This document shows, piece after piece, positions 25,497-34,541 of a DNA stretch of 64,000 nt. The notes under the pieces were generated by a model. It did no database searches. It had not been told where the DNA came from and saw only the letters and a list, made by a program, of their open reading frames with translations. The translations under genes were made by a program, and so were the position numbers. Positions within the stretch are counted from its first letter, which is position 1, and each line of letters starts with the position of its first letter. The DNA is taken from the NCBI RefSeq assembly GCF_030815145.1, contig NZ_JAUSWJ010000001.1:372001-436000 (forward strand), in the 5' to 3' direction. This DNA comes from Kaistia geumhonensis (GTDB lineage Bacteria > Pseudomonadota > Alphaproteobacteria > Rhizobiales > Kaistiaceae).

Positions 25497-27017
25497 TCAG
25501 CCGTAGCGCTTGCCGCCGGCGAACCAGTCGTCGAAGCCCGGTGCCGTCGAGACGACCACGTTGCGCTTCTTCTGATAGGTCTTCAGGGCGTCCCAGCCGT
25601 TTTCCTTGCCGTAGCCGCTGTCGCCGAAGCCTCCCCAGATCGAGCGGGGGTCATTCTTGTGGTGGTCGTTGATCCAGACCATGCCGGCGCGGATGCGGCC
25701 CGCGACGCGGTGAGCCCGGGCCACGTCGCGCGTCCACACGGACGCGCCGAGCGCGTAGGGGCTGTCATTGGCGAGCAGCAACGCCTCCGTCTCGTCGGCG
25801 AAGGGCGTCACGGCGGCGACCGGGCCGAACACCTCCTCGCGGAAGAGCGCCATCTCCGGAGTGACACCGTCGAAGACCGTCGGCTCGACGTAGAAGCCCT
25901 GCGCGAAAGGCTCGGGCAGCTCGGGGACGCCGCCGCCCGCGACACAGCGCGCACCGGCTTTCGCCGCGGCCTCGATATGGGCCAGCGAGCGGGCCTGCGA
26001 GGCCGCCGAGATCACCGGCCCCATATCGGTCACCGGATCTGCGGGATCACCGACGCGGAGCATGCGTGCTCGCCGCGCCAGAGCCTCGACGAAGGCGTCG
26101 TGCACCGAGGCCTCGACGAGGAAGCGGCTGGCGGAAACGCAGGTCTGTCCCGAGGCGACGAAGGCGGCGAAGGCGGCGCCGGCCGCGGCTTCCTCGATGT
26201 CCGTGTCGGCGAAGACGACGACCGGCGTCTTGCCGCCGAGTTCGAGCGTGCAGGGCACCAGCCGCGCGGCCGCGGCGGCCGCGACGCGCTTGCCGGTCGC
26301 GGTGCCGCCTGTGAGATCGATATGGCGCACGGCCGGCGCGGCGCAGAGCAGCGCCCCCGTCGTTCCATCGCCGGTGACGACATTGACGACGCCCGGGGGC
26401 AGGCCGGCCTCGCGACACCAGTCGGCGAAGAGCAGCGGCGTCGCCGGCGCCAGTTCCGACGGCTTGATGACGACGGTGTTGCCGGCCGCGAGCGCCGCGG
26501 CGAGCTTCTTCACCAGGATGAGGATCGGATGGTTCCAGGGGGTCAGCAGCGCGCAGACGCCGTGCGGCTCCCAAGCCGTGTAAGCGAGGAAGCCGCCGCG
26601 CAGGCGGTTCGATTCGCCCTCAAGCCCGGCCGCGATGCCGCCAAAATAGTCGAGCCATTCCGGGATGCGGCTCATCTGCGCGCGCATCTCGCGGACCGCG
26701 CGGCCGGTGATCGCCGATTCGAGGCTCGCCAGCGTTCCGATGCGTGCGCGGACGATCTCCGCTATGGCGCGAAGATGCCGCCCGCGATCGAGCGGATCGA
26801 GCGCCGCCCAGGCCGGGAAAGCCGCCTCGGCAGCCGCCACGGCGGCGTCGACATCGGCAGCATCGGCGATCGGCACGGACCCGTAGACGTGACGGTTCGC
26901 GGGGCTGGCGACATCGATGCGGCCGCTGCCGGACGCCTCACGCCACGCGCCGCCGATATGCAGCAGATTGCCTGATAGAAAGGCTGGATCGACGCCGTCG
27001 AAGGCGGAAGTCATCAC
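25497..27017 (-). CDS. Aldehyde dehydrogenase family protein
   Basis: A 506-residue NAD(P)-dependent aldehyde dehydrogenase of normal length. The motif for the general base is LELGGKTPVV (Glu near residue 262) and the nucleophile is in SGQTCVSASRF (Cys near 296). The C-terminus has the conserved GGFGDSGYGKENG. Its ATG overlaps the LLM monooxygenase stop by four bases. It probably oxidises the aldehyde released by the monooxygenase or by the HcnABC-like amine dehydrogenase. Confidence 0.92.
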   Translation of the reverse strand: MMTSAFDGVDPAFLSGNLLHIGGAWREASGSGRIDVASPANRHVYGSVPIADAADVDAAVAAAEAAFPAWAALDPLDRGRHLRAIAEIVRARIGTLASLESAITGRAVREMRAQMSRIPEWLDYFGGIAAGLEGESNRLRGGFLAYTAWEPHGVCALLTPWNHPILILVKKLAAALAAGNTVVIKPSELAPATPLLFADWCREAGLPPGVVNVVTGDGTTGALLCAAPAVRHIDLTGGTATGKRVAAAAAARLVPCTLELGGKTPVVVFADTDIEEAAAGAAFAAFVASGQTCVSASRFLVEASVHDAFVEALARRARMLRVGDPADPVTDMGPVISAASQARSLAHIEAAAKAGARCVAGGGVPELPEPFAQGFYVEPTVFDGVTPEMALFREEVFGPVAAVTPFADETEALLLANDSPYALGASVWTRDVARAHRVAGRIRAGMVWINDHHKNDPRSIWGGFGDSGYGKENGWDALKTYQKKRNVVVSTAPGFDDWFAGGKRYG

Positions 27018-28309
27018 ATGCGCTCCGGTCTTTCGAGTCCGAGATGGTCGCGCAGTGTGGTGCCTTCATAGTCGGCGCGGAAGAGGCCGCGCTCCTGCAG
27101 GATCGGCACGACGAGGTCGACGAAATCGTCGAGCCCGGCCGGGAAATAGGGCGGCATCACGTTGAAGCCGTCGGCGGCGCCGTTCTCGAACCAGTGCTGC
27201 AGCGTGTCGGCCACGGTCTCGGCCGAGCCGCACAGAACCCAGTGGCCGCGTGCCGCAGCGGTCAGGTTATAGAGATCGCGCAGCGTCATGTTCTCGCGCC
27301 GCGCCTTGGCCAGCATCACCTTGGCGAAGGCGTGATAGGCGTCGTTCTCGCCGAGATCGGGCACCGGGCCGTCGAGGTCATAGGCGCTCATGTCGGTGCC
27401 GAAGCGATCCGACAGGATCTGAAGCGCATTAGTGCCGGAGACGAAGCTCTGCAGAAGCTTCAGCTTGTCGAAGGCCTCGCGGTCGGTGCGCCCGACCACC
27501 GGCATGACGCCGGGGAGCATGGTGACCTCGCTCGGCGAGCGACCGAACGCCGGCAGCAGCGCCTTGAAGCCGTCATACTGCGCCTTGGCCTCGGCGAAGT
27601 CCTGGACGACCGAGAAGACGACATCGGCGGTGCGCGCGGCGAGCCGCTGGCCCGGGGCCGAGCCGCCCGCCTGCAACACGATCGGCCGGCCCTGTGGGGC
27701 TCGCCCGATATTGAGCGGGCCCTTCACCTTGAACCATTTGCCGTCATGATCGAGCGCGCGGACCTTGGCCGGATCGATATAGAGTCCGCTGGCGCGGTCT
27801 GCGACGATGGCGTCGTCCGCCCAGCAGTCCCAGAGGCCCTTCACGACATCGACGAACTCTTCCGCGATCTCGTAGCGAAGCGAGTGATCGGGATGCTCGC
27901 GGCCGAAATTCGCACCCGAGGTGGCATTCGAGGTGGTGACCGCGTTCCATGCCGCGCGCCCGTTCGAGATGTGATCGAGCGAGGCGAAGGCCCGCGCGGT
28001 CGAGAACGGATCGCCATAGGTCGTCGATGCGGTCGCGCCGAGGCCGATACGGCTGGTCGTCACCGCCAGCGCCGACAGCATGGTCAGCGGCTCGAGACGC
28101 AGCGTGTAGGACGGGTGGGCGGCCGGGTCGGCGTAGAGGTTGTCGCCCATGAAGATCAGGTCGAACTTGCCCCGCTCGGCGATGCGGCCGATCTCCTGGA
28201 TGCTGGCGAGGTCCTGGAAGCTGTCGAATGCGCCCGGATAGCGCCAGCCGGCCACATGGCTGCCTGTGCCGAGAATGAAGAGCCCGAGATGGATCTGTCG
28301 TTTCGTCAT
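27014..28309 (-). CDS. LLM-class flavin-dependent monooxygenase (NtaA/SnaA/DszA family)
   Basis: A 431-residue FMNH2-dependent monooxygenase of the two-component NtaA/SnaA/DszA/SoxA type. The N-terminus KRQIHLGLFILGTGSH, the LDHISNGRAAWNAVTT motif near residue 135 and a VLQAGGSAPGQ phosphate-binding loop near 225 are characteristic. Relatives cleave C-N or C-S bonds (nitrilotriacetate, EDTA, dibenzothiophene sulfone, riboflavin). It needs a flavin reductase; none is adjacent, and the only one in the window is at 46137. It is coupled by ATGA overlap to the nucleoside hydrolase upstream and to the aldehyde dehydrogenase downstream. Confidence 0.92.
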   Translation of the reverse strand: MTKRQIHLGLFILGTGSHVAGWRYPGAFDSFQDLASIQEIGRIAERGKFDLIFMGDNLYADPAAHPSYTLRLEPLTMLSALAVTTSRIGLGATASTTYGDPFSTARAFASLDHISNGRAAWNAVTTSNATSGANFGREHPDHSLRYEIAEEFVDVVKGLWDCWADDAIVADRASGLYIDPAKVRALDHDGKWFKVKGPLNIGRAPQGRPIVLQAGGSAPGQRLAARTADVVFSVVQDFAEAKAQYDGFKALLPAFGRSPSEVTMLPGVMPVVGRTDREAFDKLKLLQSFVSGTNALQILSDRFGTDMSAYDLDGPVPDLGENDAYHAFAKVMLAKARRENMTLRDLYNLTAAARGHWVLCGSAETVADTLQHWFENGAADGFNVMPPYFPAGLDDFVDLVVPILQERGLFRADYEGTTLRDHLGLERPERM

Positions 28310-29250
28310 TTCAGCACCGAGATCAGCATGTCCGTGAAGGCGGCCGTATCGGCGCGGCGCACGATGCGGGCATTGGCGTCGCGATCCTCCCAGCGCTCGA
28401 CGAGACGGGGGGGATGAACGCTCGACCAGCCGCGCGTCGTCTCTCCTCCTACCTCGACATCGACGACGACATCCGCGCTTTCGAGGATGAGGCTTTCGTC
28501 GATCGCCATGGCGCAGGTGAGGGAATCGGGATGGGTGGAGATAGTTTCGCCATAGCGCGCAAAGGCGACCTTCCGCGGGGTCTCCGTCACGTCCATGAAG
28601 AACTGCGACAAGGGCGTCCCGAGAGCCTCGATCCGCCCGACCGCTTCGGCGTCGATCGAGCCCGAGGTCAGCGTCAGCGTCCATGTCGAGAGCGTGATGG
28701 CGAAACCGGCGCCGAACACGATCTTGGCCGCTTCCGGATCCACGAAGAAGTTGAACTCCGCCGCGGGCGTCACATTGCCGACGGCGTTGTCGGTGCCGCC
28801 CATGATCCAGAGATGCTTGAGCGCCCCGGCGATGCGCGGCTCCTTGAGATAGGCCAGCGCGATATTGGTGAGCGGCGCCTGGGCGATGATCGAGATCTCG
28901 CCGGGATTGGCCATCACGAGGTCGATGATCGCGTCGATGGCGTGACTGGATTCCGGCCGCTGGCGCGCGGGCGGAAACACCATTTCGCTCATGCCGTTCG
29001 AGCCATGGAAGCTGGCCGCTTCCCAGCGGCCCATCAACGGCCGTGCGCTGCCGAGATAGACCGGGACCTCCCCGCCCCTCCCCGCCACCTCGATCGTGTG
29101 CAGCGCGTTCTCGACCTGCTGATCGAAGGCGACATTGCCGTTGCAGATCGTGACGGCCTCGAGCTGCGCGGCGGGATGGCGGAGTCCGAGCAGCAGCGAG
29201 AAGCAATCGTCGCCGGCGGTGTCGGTATCGATGATCAGGCGGGTAGGCAT
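28306..29250 (-). CDS. Inosine/uridine-preferring nucleoside hydrolase family protein
   Basis: A 314-residue calcium-dependent N-ribohydrolase. The signature DTDTAGDD at residues 8-15 supplies the metal-binding Asp residues. An IMGGTDNAVGN-type loop near 150-160 and AEFNFFVDPEAA near 167 are also conserved. It splits a ribonucleoside into base and ribose. The start at 29250 puts the Asp cluster at the usual N-terminal position. Thirteen bases separate it from the bicupin gene and it overlaps the LLM monooxygenase. Its presence is the strongest hint that the pathway substrate is a nucleoside. Confidence 0.9.
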   Translation of the reverse strand: MPTRLIIDTDTAGDDCFSLLLGLRHPAAQLEAVTICNGNVAFDQQVENALHTIEVAGRGGEVPVYLGSARPLMGRWEAASFHGSNGMSEMVFPPARQRPESSHAIDAIIDLVMANPGEISIIAQAPLTNIALAYLKEPRIAGALKHLWIMGGTDNAVGNVTPAAEFNFFVDPEAAKIVFGAGFAITLSTWTLTLTSGSIDAEAVGRIEALGTPLSQFFMDVTETPRKVAFARYGETISTHPDSLTCAMAIDESLILESADVVVDVEVGGETTRGWSSVHPPRLVERWEDRDANARIVRRADTAAFTDMLISVLK

Positions 29251-29263
29251 GTGGGCGAAGAAC

Positions 29264-30217
29264 TCAATCGAGGAAGGCGAAGCCCATGGTGCGGGCGTGG
29301 TAGTGCAGCCCGCCATCCTGGACGATCAGGAACATCGCGCGCTCGGCGCTGTCGTTGTGGTGCGAATGCGGCTCGGTGGCCGGCGTGACGAGGGTCGCGA
29401 AGGGCGACCAGTCGCACTTCTCGCCGCCGACCATGGAGTGGCAGCGGTCGCCCTTGAGAATGAGCGTGATCGCCGCCGAATTGTGCCGATGCGCGCGCTG
29501 CTGCTCGCCGGGCGGAACGGTGTTCAACGACAGCGTCAGCGTTGGCAGGATGTTGCGGGCCTTTTCCTGCCGATCGGACGAGAAGATCAGCGCAATGCCT
29601 GAGGTCGTCGCGTTCTGCGAGGCAGCGACGACGCGCTGAAGCTGCGCCGCGATCTCGGCGGCCGGATAGTGCACCACCTCGACCGGCGCCTCGCCGGCCG
29701 CCGCCGGACGGAGGCTGTCGAAGGCGAGCTGCGGTTCGTTGGTGACGACCCAGAGCACCGCGCCGCCATCCTTCGCGGTCAGCGCCGTGGGAACGCCGCC
29801 GGGCGCCAGGAACACGTCACCCGGACCGAAACCGACCTTGTCGCTCCCGATCACGGCCGTCCCCGAGCCTCGGATGACATACCAGATGGCGCCGGTCGCC
29901 AGGAAATCCACGGTGAGGGTGGCCCGCGGGGCGATCGCGGCGTAGCGCGCCAGCATCAGCGGCGTCGTGGCGGCGAAGGGAGCGCCGATGGATTCCGACT
30001 GGTCGCAGGCGAAGAAGCCGGTCTCGCCCGAGGCCAGCGCCGCATCGACCTCTTCCGTGAAGCGTGCGGCCGGGACCTTGGGCAGCTTGACGTTGAAGGC
30101 ATTGCCCGAATTGAAGAATCTCGCCCTGGCCTCGGCCGCGCTCGACGGCGATGCGGGAAGCTGGACCGGCATGTCCGCCATGTCGATCGGCGGAGCGTTG
30201 GTCGCGGCGTTCGTCAT
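29264..30217 (-). CDS. Bicupin protein (gentisate dioxygenase/ureidoglycine-aminohydrolase-like fold)
   Basis: A 317-residue protein with two cupin domains. The first (about residues 70-150) has GSGTAVIG and GPGDVFLAPGG. The second (about 230-315) carries the metal-binding set HRHNSAAITLILKG with further His residues in TEPHSHHNDSAE, so the C-terminal site is likely the functional one. The start at 30217 has GGAG eight bases upstream; an ATG seven codons earlier lies inside that ribosome-binding region. Bicupins include ring-cleaving dioxygenases and (S)-ureidoglycine aminohydrolase, either of which would fit N-heterocycle catabolism. Confidence 0.8.
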   Translation of the reverse strand: MTNAATNAPPIDMADMPVQLPASPSSAAEARARFFNSGNAFNVKLPKVPAARFTEEVDAALASGETGFFACDQSESIGAPFAATTPLMLARYAAIAPRATLTVDFLATGAIWYVIRGSGTAVIGSDKVGFGPGDVFLAPGGVPTALTAKDGGAVLWVVTNEPQLAFDSLRPAAAGEAPVEVVHYPAAEIAAQLQRVVAASQNATTSGIALIFSSDRQEKARNILPTLTLSLNTVPPGEQQRAHRHNSAAITLILKGDRCHSMVGGEKCDWSPFATLVTPATEPHSHHNDSAERAMFLIVQDGGLHYHARTMGFAFLD

Positions 30218-30234
30218 GTCCACGTCTCCTCGTT

Positions 30235-31632
30235 TCAAAGTTCAGGCCGGCGGCGATGCCAGTCGGTGACGCCCTGCCACGCATGCGCCGCACGGCAGAG
30301 CAGCGCTTCCGAAAACGGCTTTCCGGCCAACTGGAAGGCGATCGGGATGCCCGCCCCGTTTGCGCCGCACGGCACGGTGATCGTCGGATAGCCGCAGATG
30401 TCGAACGGCGCATTGAACGGTCCCACGGCCAGGATGCCGTCCGGATCGGGCCCGAGCGTCGCCATATGCGCGAGCGTCGGCCCGGCCACGGGCAGCGCGG
30501 GCACGAGGAAGAGGTCGATCGGCGCGAACATCGCCGCCACGGCGCCGTTGAAAGCCCGCCTAGCCCGCTGCGCCTCGGCGAGTTCGAAGGCCGTCACCTG
30601 GGCGCCATGATCGAGCAGGGCCGAGAGACGCTCGCCATACTCGGCACGGCGCCCGGGGAACGTCGCGCGATGCGCGAGCGCCGCCTCGACCGAGCACTCG
30701 GTGTGCCAGCCATAAAGGATCTCCCGAGTCTCGGGGAAGGTCGCCGGCACGAAACGCGCCCCGAGTTGTTCGAGGATCGGGATGACCGTCTCGATCGACG
30801 CGGCGACCTCGGGAGTCGCCTTCGCGGCGATGAAGTCGCGATCGATTCCGATCGTCACGCCGGCGATGCCGGCGTCGATTTGGGCGAGATAGTCGTGAAC
30901 GGGGACGGAAGCCGCCGTGGGATCGTCCGGATCGGCGCCCGCGATCGCACCGAGAAGTGCGGCGGCATCCCTGGCCGATCGCGCCATCGGGCCGACATGA
31001 TCGAGCGACTCGGCGAGCGGGAACACGCCGTGCCGGCTGACGCGCCCCCAGGTCGGCTTGATGCCGGTCAGGCCGCAGCAGGCCGAGGGAAGACGGATCG
31101 AGCCGCCGGTATCGGTGCCGAGCGTGCCATAGGCGAGGCCCGAGGTGACGGCAACGCCCGAGCCGCTGGACGAATTGCCGGTCCAGTGCTCGTCGCCGAA
31201 CGGGTTCACCGGCTCGGTGATCGAGGGATGATAGCCGGCATAGACGCCCTCGGTGGCCGTCAGCTTGCCGAGCATGACGGCGCCGGCGGCGCGCAGCCGC
31301 GCCGTGGCGGTCGACTCATAGGGCGCCTCGAAGTCGTCATAGATCGACGAGCCGAAGCCGGTACGGATATCCTTCGTGTAGAAGACGTCCTTCACGGCCA
31401 TCGGCACGCCGTGCAGCGGGCCGCGCCAGTGGCCTTGCGCGATCTCCGCATCCGCGGCCCTTGCCGCCGCGCGGGCAAGATCGGGCGCGACGGCGATGTA
31501 GGAGTGGAGCCGCCCGTCGAACGCGGCGATGCGCGCGAGCATCAGTTCGGTGAGCTCCGTCGACGTCACCCGTCCGGAGCGGATCGCATCGGCAAGCGAC
31601 GTGAATTCCACGCTCCAGAGATCCTGCTCCAT
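30235..31632 (-). CDS. Amidase (amidase signature family)
   Basis: A 465-residue amidase with the Ser-cisSer-Lys triad: Lys in GVPMAVKDVFY (about residue 77), the glycine/serine stretch GNSSSGSG near 152, and the nucleophile in GTDTGGSIRLP near 175. The usual length and a full set of motifs suggest an active enzyme. It is the first gene of the long minus-strand run (31632 down to 20003) and is divergent from the ABC importer; the 229-base gap between them holds a perfect palindrome at 31712-31726. Confidence 0.93.
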   Translation of the reverse strand: MEQDLWSVEFTSLADAIRSGRVTSTELTELMLARIAAFDGRLHSYIAVAPDLARAAARAADAEIAQGHWRGPLHGVPMAVKDVFYTKDIRTGFGSSIYDDFEAPYESTATARLRAAGAVMLGKLTATEGVYAGYHPSITEPVNPFGDEHWTGNSSSGSGVAVTSGLAYGTLGTDTGGSIRLPSACCGLTGIKPTWGRVSRHGVFPLAESLDHVGPMARSARDAAALLGAIAGADPDDPTAASVPVHDYLAQIDAGIAGVTIGIDRDFIAAKATPEVAASIETVIPILEQLGARFVPATFPETREILYGWHTECSVEAALAHRATFPGRRAEYGERLSALLDHGAQVTAFELAEAQRARRAFNGAVAAMFAPIDLFLVPALPVAGPTLAHMATLGPDPDGILAVGPFNAPFDICGYPTITVPCGANGAGIPIAFQLAGKPFSEALLCRAAHAWQGVTDWHRRRPEL

Positions 31633-31711
31633 CTCTCATGCCACCTTGCTGACGCCGGCCCCGAAGCAGCCGTTTCGACGTATACAATAATGAATGATCT
31701 GGATAACGGAT

Positions 31712-31726
31712 GCTCATATTATGAGC
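31712..31726. promoter_or_regulatory. Perfect 15-bp palindrome between divergent amidase and ABC-importer operons
   Basis: GCTCATA-T-TATGAGC, seven paired bases each side of a central T, in the middle of a locally AT-rich stretch about 80 bases before the amidase start and 136 before the binding-protein start. It is well placed as the common operator of the divergon. The GntR/FCD regulator encoded at the end of the importer operon is the natural candidate to bind it. Confidence 0.55.
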
Positions 31727-31861
31727 GCGGACCGCACAGATTGGCGCCGTCTTCCGGGGCTCTCTCGGCTCGATCCGCCCAGTAACCCGCATTTGCCCGT
31801 CTTGCTTGCTTGGCATGCATATTGCTGATCGCTTCCTGCATACATCGACGGAGGGTTTCAC

Positions 31862-32872
31862 ATGTCGAGTACCATAAGGCAGGGCGTGGCAGCGGCACTC
31901 TTCGCCGCGGTTGCCGGACTTTCGGCGACCGGTAGCGCGGCGGCGGCCGATCCGGTTTCCGTGCGTCTCAAATGGGTGGCACAGGCGCAGTTCGCGGGCG
32001 TCTACGTCGCCAAGGCCAAGGGCTTCTACGAAGCGGGCGGCCTCGACGTCACCATCAATCCGGGTGGTCCCAACGTCAATGTCGAGACGCTGGTCGCCTC
32101 CGGCGCCGACACGTTCGGCGTTGCCTCGGGCACCGAGGGCGTCCTCTATGCCCGCGAGAAGGGGCTGCCGCTCGTCGCGATCGGCATGTCGCAGCAGATC
32201 ACGCCCTTCGCCTATGTAACCTACAACGAAACCGGCATCAATTCGGTCAAGGATTTCAAGGGCAAGCGCGTCGCCACCTGGATGGTCGGCCCGCAATACA
32301 CGCTCTATTCGGTGCTCGCGGCCGAGGGCCTGAAGCAGGACGAGGTCAATATCGTCTCGCAGCCCTTCTCGATGCAGCCCTTCATCGACAAGCAGTTCGA
32401 TGTCGCGACGGTCACGCTCTACAATGAGCTGAACACGCTCAAGGAGCAGGGCATCACCGACATCAAGATCTTCATGCCCGACGATTCCGGCGTCACCACC
32501 CAGCAGGACGCCATCGTCACCTCGGAGAAGATGATCAAGGAGAAGCCTGAGCAGGTTCAGGCCTTCCTTGACGCGACGCTAAAGGGCTGGAAATACGCCT
32601 TCGAGCACAAGGCCGAGGCAGTCGACATCGTGATGGCCGCCGGCTCCGGTCTCGAGCGCAAGCACCAGGAGCTGATGCTCGACGAGATCCAGCGCGTGAT
32701 GACGGCCAAGGCCGGCACAACAGAAGGCCTGGGCTATATCGACATGAAGTCGATCGAGACCGTCCAGGCGGACCTCATCAAGTTCGGCGCCATGAAGACG
32801 CCGGTCGATCTCAAGGCCGCCTTCGACAGCGCGTTCTGGGCCAAGGTTCCGGACGCCGACAAGAAGATGTGA
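31862..32872 (+). CDS. ABC transporter substrate-binding protein, THI5/NMT1-like
   Basis: A 336-residue periplasmic binding protein with a clear signal peptide (about residues 1-29, cleavage near GSAAAA-DP). The mature domain begins VRLKWVAQAQFAGVYVAKAKGFY, typical of binding proteins for thiamine-pyrimidine or riboflavin-like ligands (THI5/ThiY group of the NitT/TauT class). GGAGGG precedes the ATG. It is the first gene of the importer operon, followed by a stable hairpin. The ligand is unknown; the family and the neighbouring nucleoside hydrolase suggest a heterocycle. Confidence 0.92.
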   Translation: MSSTIRQGVAAALFAAVAGLSATGSAAAADPVSVRLKWVAQAQFAGVYVAKAKGFYEAGGLDVTINPGGPNVNVETLVASGADTFGVASGTEGVLYAREKGLPLVAIGMSQQITPFAYVTYNETGINSVKDFKGKRVATWMVGPQYTLYSVLAAEGLKQDEVNIVSQPFSMQPFIDKQFDVATVTLYNELNTLKEQGITDIKIFMPDDSGVTTQQDAIVTSEKMIKEKPEQVQAFLDATLKGWKYAFEHKAEAVDIVMAAGSGLERKHQELMLDEIQRVMTAKAGTTEGLGYIDMKSIETVQADLIKFGAMKTPVDLKAAFDSAFWAKVPDADKKM

Positions 32873-32880
32873 CGTAGCGG

Positions 32881-32904
32881 GCGGGAGGTCCTCCACCCTC
32901 CCGC
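32881..32904 (+). other. Intercistronic hairpin after the binding-protein gene
   Basis: GCGGGAGG (32881-32888) pairs perfectly with CCTCCCGC (32897-32904) across an eight-base loop, starting nine bases after the stop. No T-run follows. Such hairpins after binding-protein genes protect that part of the transcript and give higher binding-protein than ATPase/permease levels. Confidence 0.6.
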
Positions 32905-32964
32905 ATCGCCTTCGCCAATCGCGCTGCCGGACCCGCCGGCAGCGCCTGCCAGAAGGACCGACCC

Positions 32965-33795
32965 TTGTCCGATCCCCAAGCAGACGCCTCCAGCAGCGCG
33001 CCCCTGCCCCATCTCCAGATGGTCAATGTCTGGAAACGCTTCGGCGAGGGCGAACGGCAGACCGTCGCGGTCCGCAACGTCGATCTCTCGATCGCGCCGG
33101 GCGAGTTCGTCACCCTGATCGGGCCGTCGGGCTGCGGAAAATCCACGCTGTTCAGCATGATCGCCGGACTGCTGCCGCCCGATGACGACGGCTCGGTGCT
33201 GCTTGGCGGTAAGGTCCAGCAGGACGGCCAGCTGCTCGGCAAGGTCTCCTTCATGCCGCAGAAGGACCTGCTCTTTCCCTGGCGCACCGTGCTCGACAAC
33301 GCCACGCTGGCGCTTGAGGTCGAGGGCATCCCGAAGAACAAGGCGCGCGCGCGGGCAGAGGCGCTGTTTCCGGAATTCGGCCTCAAGGGTTTCGAGCGCC
33401 ACTATCCGCACCAGCTCTCGGGCGGGATGCGCCAGCGCGTGGCGCTGATGCGGACGTTCCTCTTCGAGCGCGACCTCATCCTGCTCGACGAGCCCTTCGG
33501 CGCGCTCGACGCGCTGACGCGCGCAATGATGCAGCGCTGGCTGCTCGACATCTGGGCCAAGCATCGCCGCACCGTGCTCTTCATCACACACGACATCGAC
33601 GAGGCGATCTTCCTCGGCGACAAGGTGGTCGTCATGACGGCGCGGCCTGGCACCGTCAAATGCGAGGAGCGGATCACGCTTCCGCGGCCGCGCGACGGCG
33701 ACATCGTGACGACGCCGGAATTCACGGCCATCAAGCGCAAGCTCCTCGCCATCGTCGAGGAGGAGAGCATGAAGACCTTCGCGGCGGCGTCATGA
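32965..33795 (+). CDS. ABC transporter ATP-binding protein (NitT/TauT type)
   Basis: A 276-residue ATPase. Walker A GPSGCGKST is near residue 56, the Q-loop in FMPQKDLLFPW near 100, the signature LSGGMRQR near 152, Walker B LILLDEPFGALD near 174, and the switch His in ITHDIDEA near 208. The DLLFPW Q-loop is typical of NitT/TauT/SsuB ATPases. The start is TTG at 32965 with AAGGA upstream. Its stop overlaps the first permease start (ATGA). Confidence 0.93.
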   Translation: MSDPQADASSSAPLPHLQMVNVWKRFGEGERQTVAVRNVDLSIAPGEFVTLIGPSGCGKSTLFSMIAGLLPPDDDGSVLLGGKVQQDGQLLGKVSFMPQKDLLFPWRTVLDNATLALEVEGIPKNKARARAEALFPEFGLKGFERHYPHQLSGGMRQRVALMRTFLFERDLILLDEPFGALDALTRAMMQRWLLDIWAKHRRTVLFITHDIDEAIFLGDKVVVMTARPGTVKCEERITLPRPRDGDIVTTPEFTAIKRKLLAIVEEESMKTFAAAS

Positions 33796-34541
33796 ACCTC
33801 GCCGCGCTCGCCCGCTCGCCCTATGCCAGCATCGTCTATGTGGCGGTCGCCTGGCTGGTGCTCGTTCCGCTCTTCTCGATCAATCCGCGCTATCTGCCGC
33901 CCCTCGGAACCGTGATCGCCGATGCGCGGTCCGTCTGGCCGGATCTCGTCGCAGGCTTCTGGCGAACGCTGGTCGAGACGGTGCTCGGCTTCGTCGCCGG
34001 TACGATCCTCGGCGTCGGGTTCGGCATCGCCTTCGCCTATTCGCGGCTGCTGGAGAGGGCCCTGTTTCCGATCTTCGTCGCGCTGCAGACCGTGCCGGTC
34101 ATCGCCTTCGGCGCGATCGTCGTCATCTGGTTCGGCAACACGATCATGGCGAAGGTGGTCATCGCACTTTACCTCGCCTTCTTCCCGGTCGCCGTGAACA
34201 CGCTGAGGGGCCTAGAACTCGCCGATCCGCAGCGCATCGCGCTCATGCGCAGCTTCGGCGCCAGCCGCCTGCAGCTCTTCCTCAAGCTGTCGCTGCCGAC
34301 GGCGCTGCCCAACATCCTGATCGGCATGAAGCTGGCCGTCGCCCTGTCCATTGCGGGGGCGGTGGTGGGCGAGTGGTTCGGCGATACGGTCGGGCTCGGC
34401 GTGATGCTGCTGCAGGCACTTTATTTCGAGCAGATCCCGCGCGTCTGGGTGTTGATCATCGCCTGCGGCCTGCTCGGCACGCTGCTTTACGGCGTCCTCG
34501 CCATTCTCGAGCGGAGATATGTCTGGTGGCGTCCCGATTGA
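33792..34541 (+). CDS. ABC transporter permease (NitT/TauT type)
   Basis: A 249-residue BPD-type permease with about six membrane segments. The EAA-loop equivalent that contacts the ATPase is around residues 145-165 (ELADPQRIALMRSFGAS). Translation is coupled to the ATPase by ATGA overlap. It pairs with the permease at 34526 to form a heterodimeric channel. Confidence 0.92.
   Translation: MNLAALARSPYASIVYVAVAWLVLVPLFSINPRYLPPLGTVIADARSVWPDLVAGFWRTLVETVLGFVAGTILGVGFGIAFAYSRLLERALFPIFVALQTVPVIAFGAIVVIWFGNTIMAKVVIALYLAFFPVAVNTLRGLELADPQRIALMRSFGASRLQLFLKLSLPTALPNILIGMKLAVALSIAGAVVGEWFGDTVGLGVMLLQALYFEQIPRVWVLIIACGLLGTLLYGVLAILERRYVWWRPD

Noticed and set aside
31690-31712. TGATCTGGATAACGG, resembling the 3' half of a TPP riboswitch upstream of a THI5-like binding-protein gene
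   Set aside because: The 5' CTGAGA element and the rest of the conserved P2-P5 core are absent, and the downstream GCCAGCGTAGGGA part does not match. The similarity is limited to about a dozen bases.
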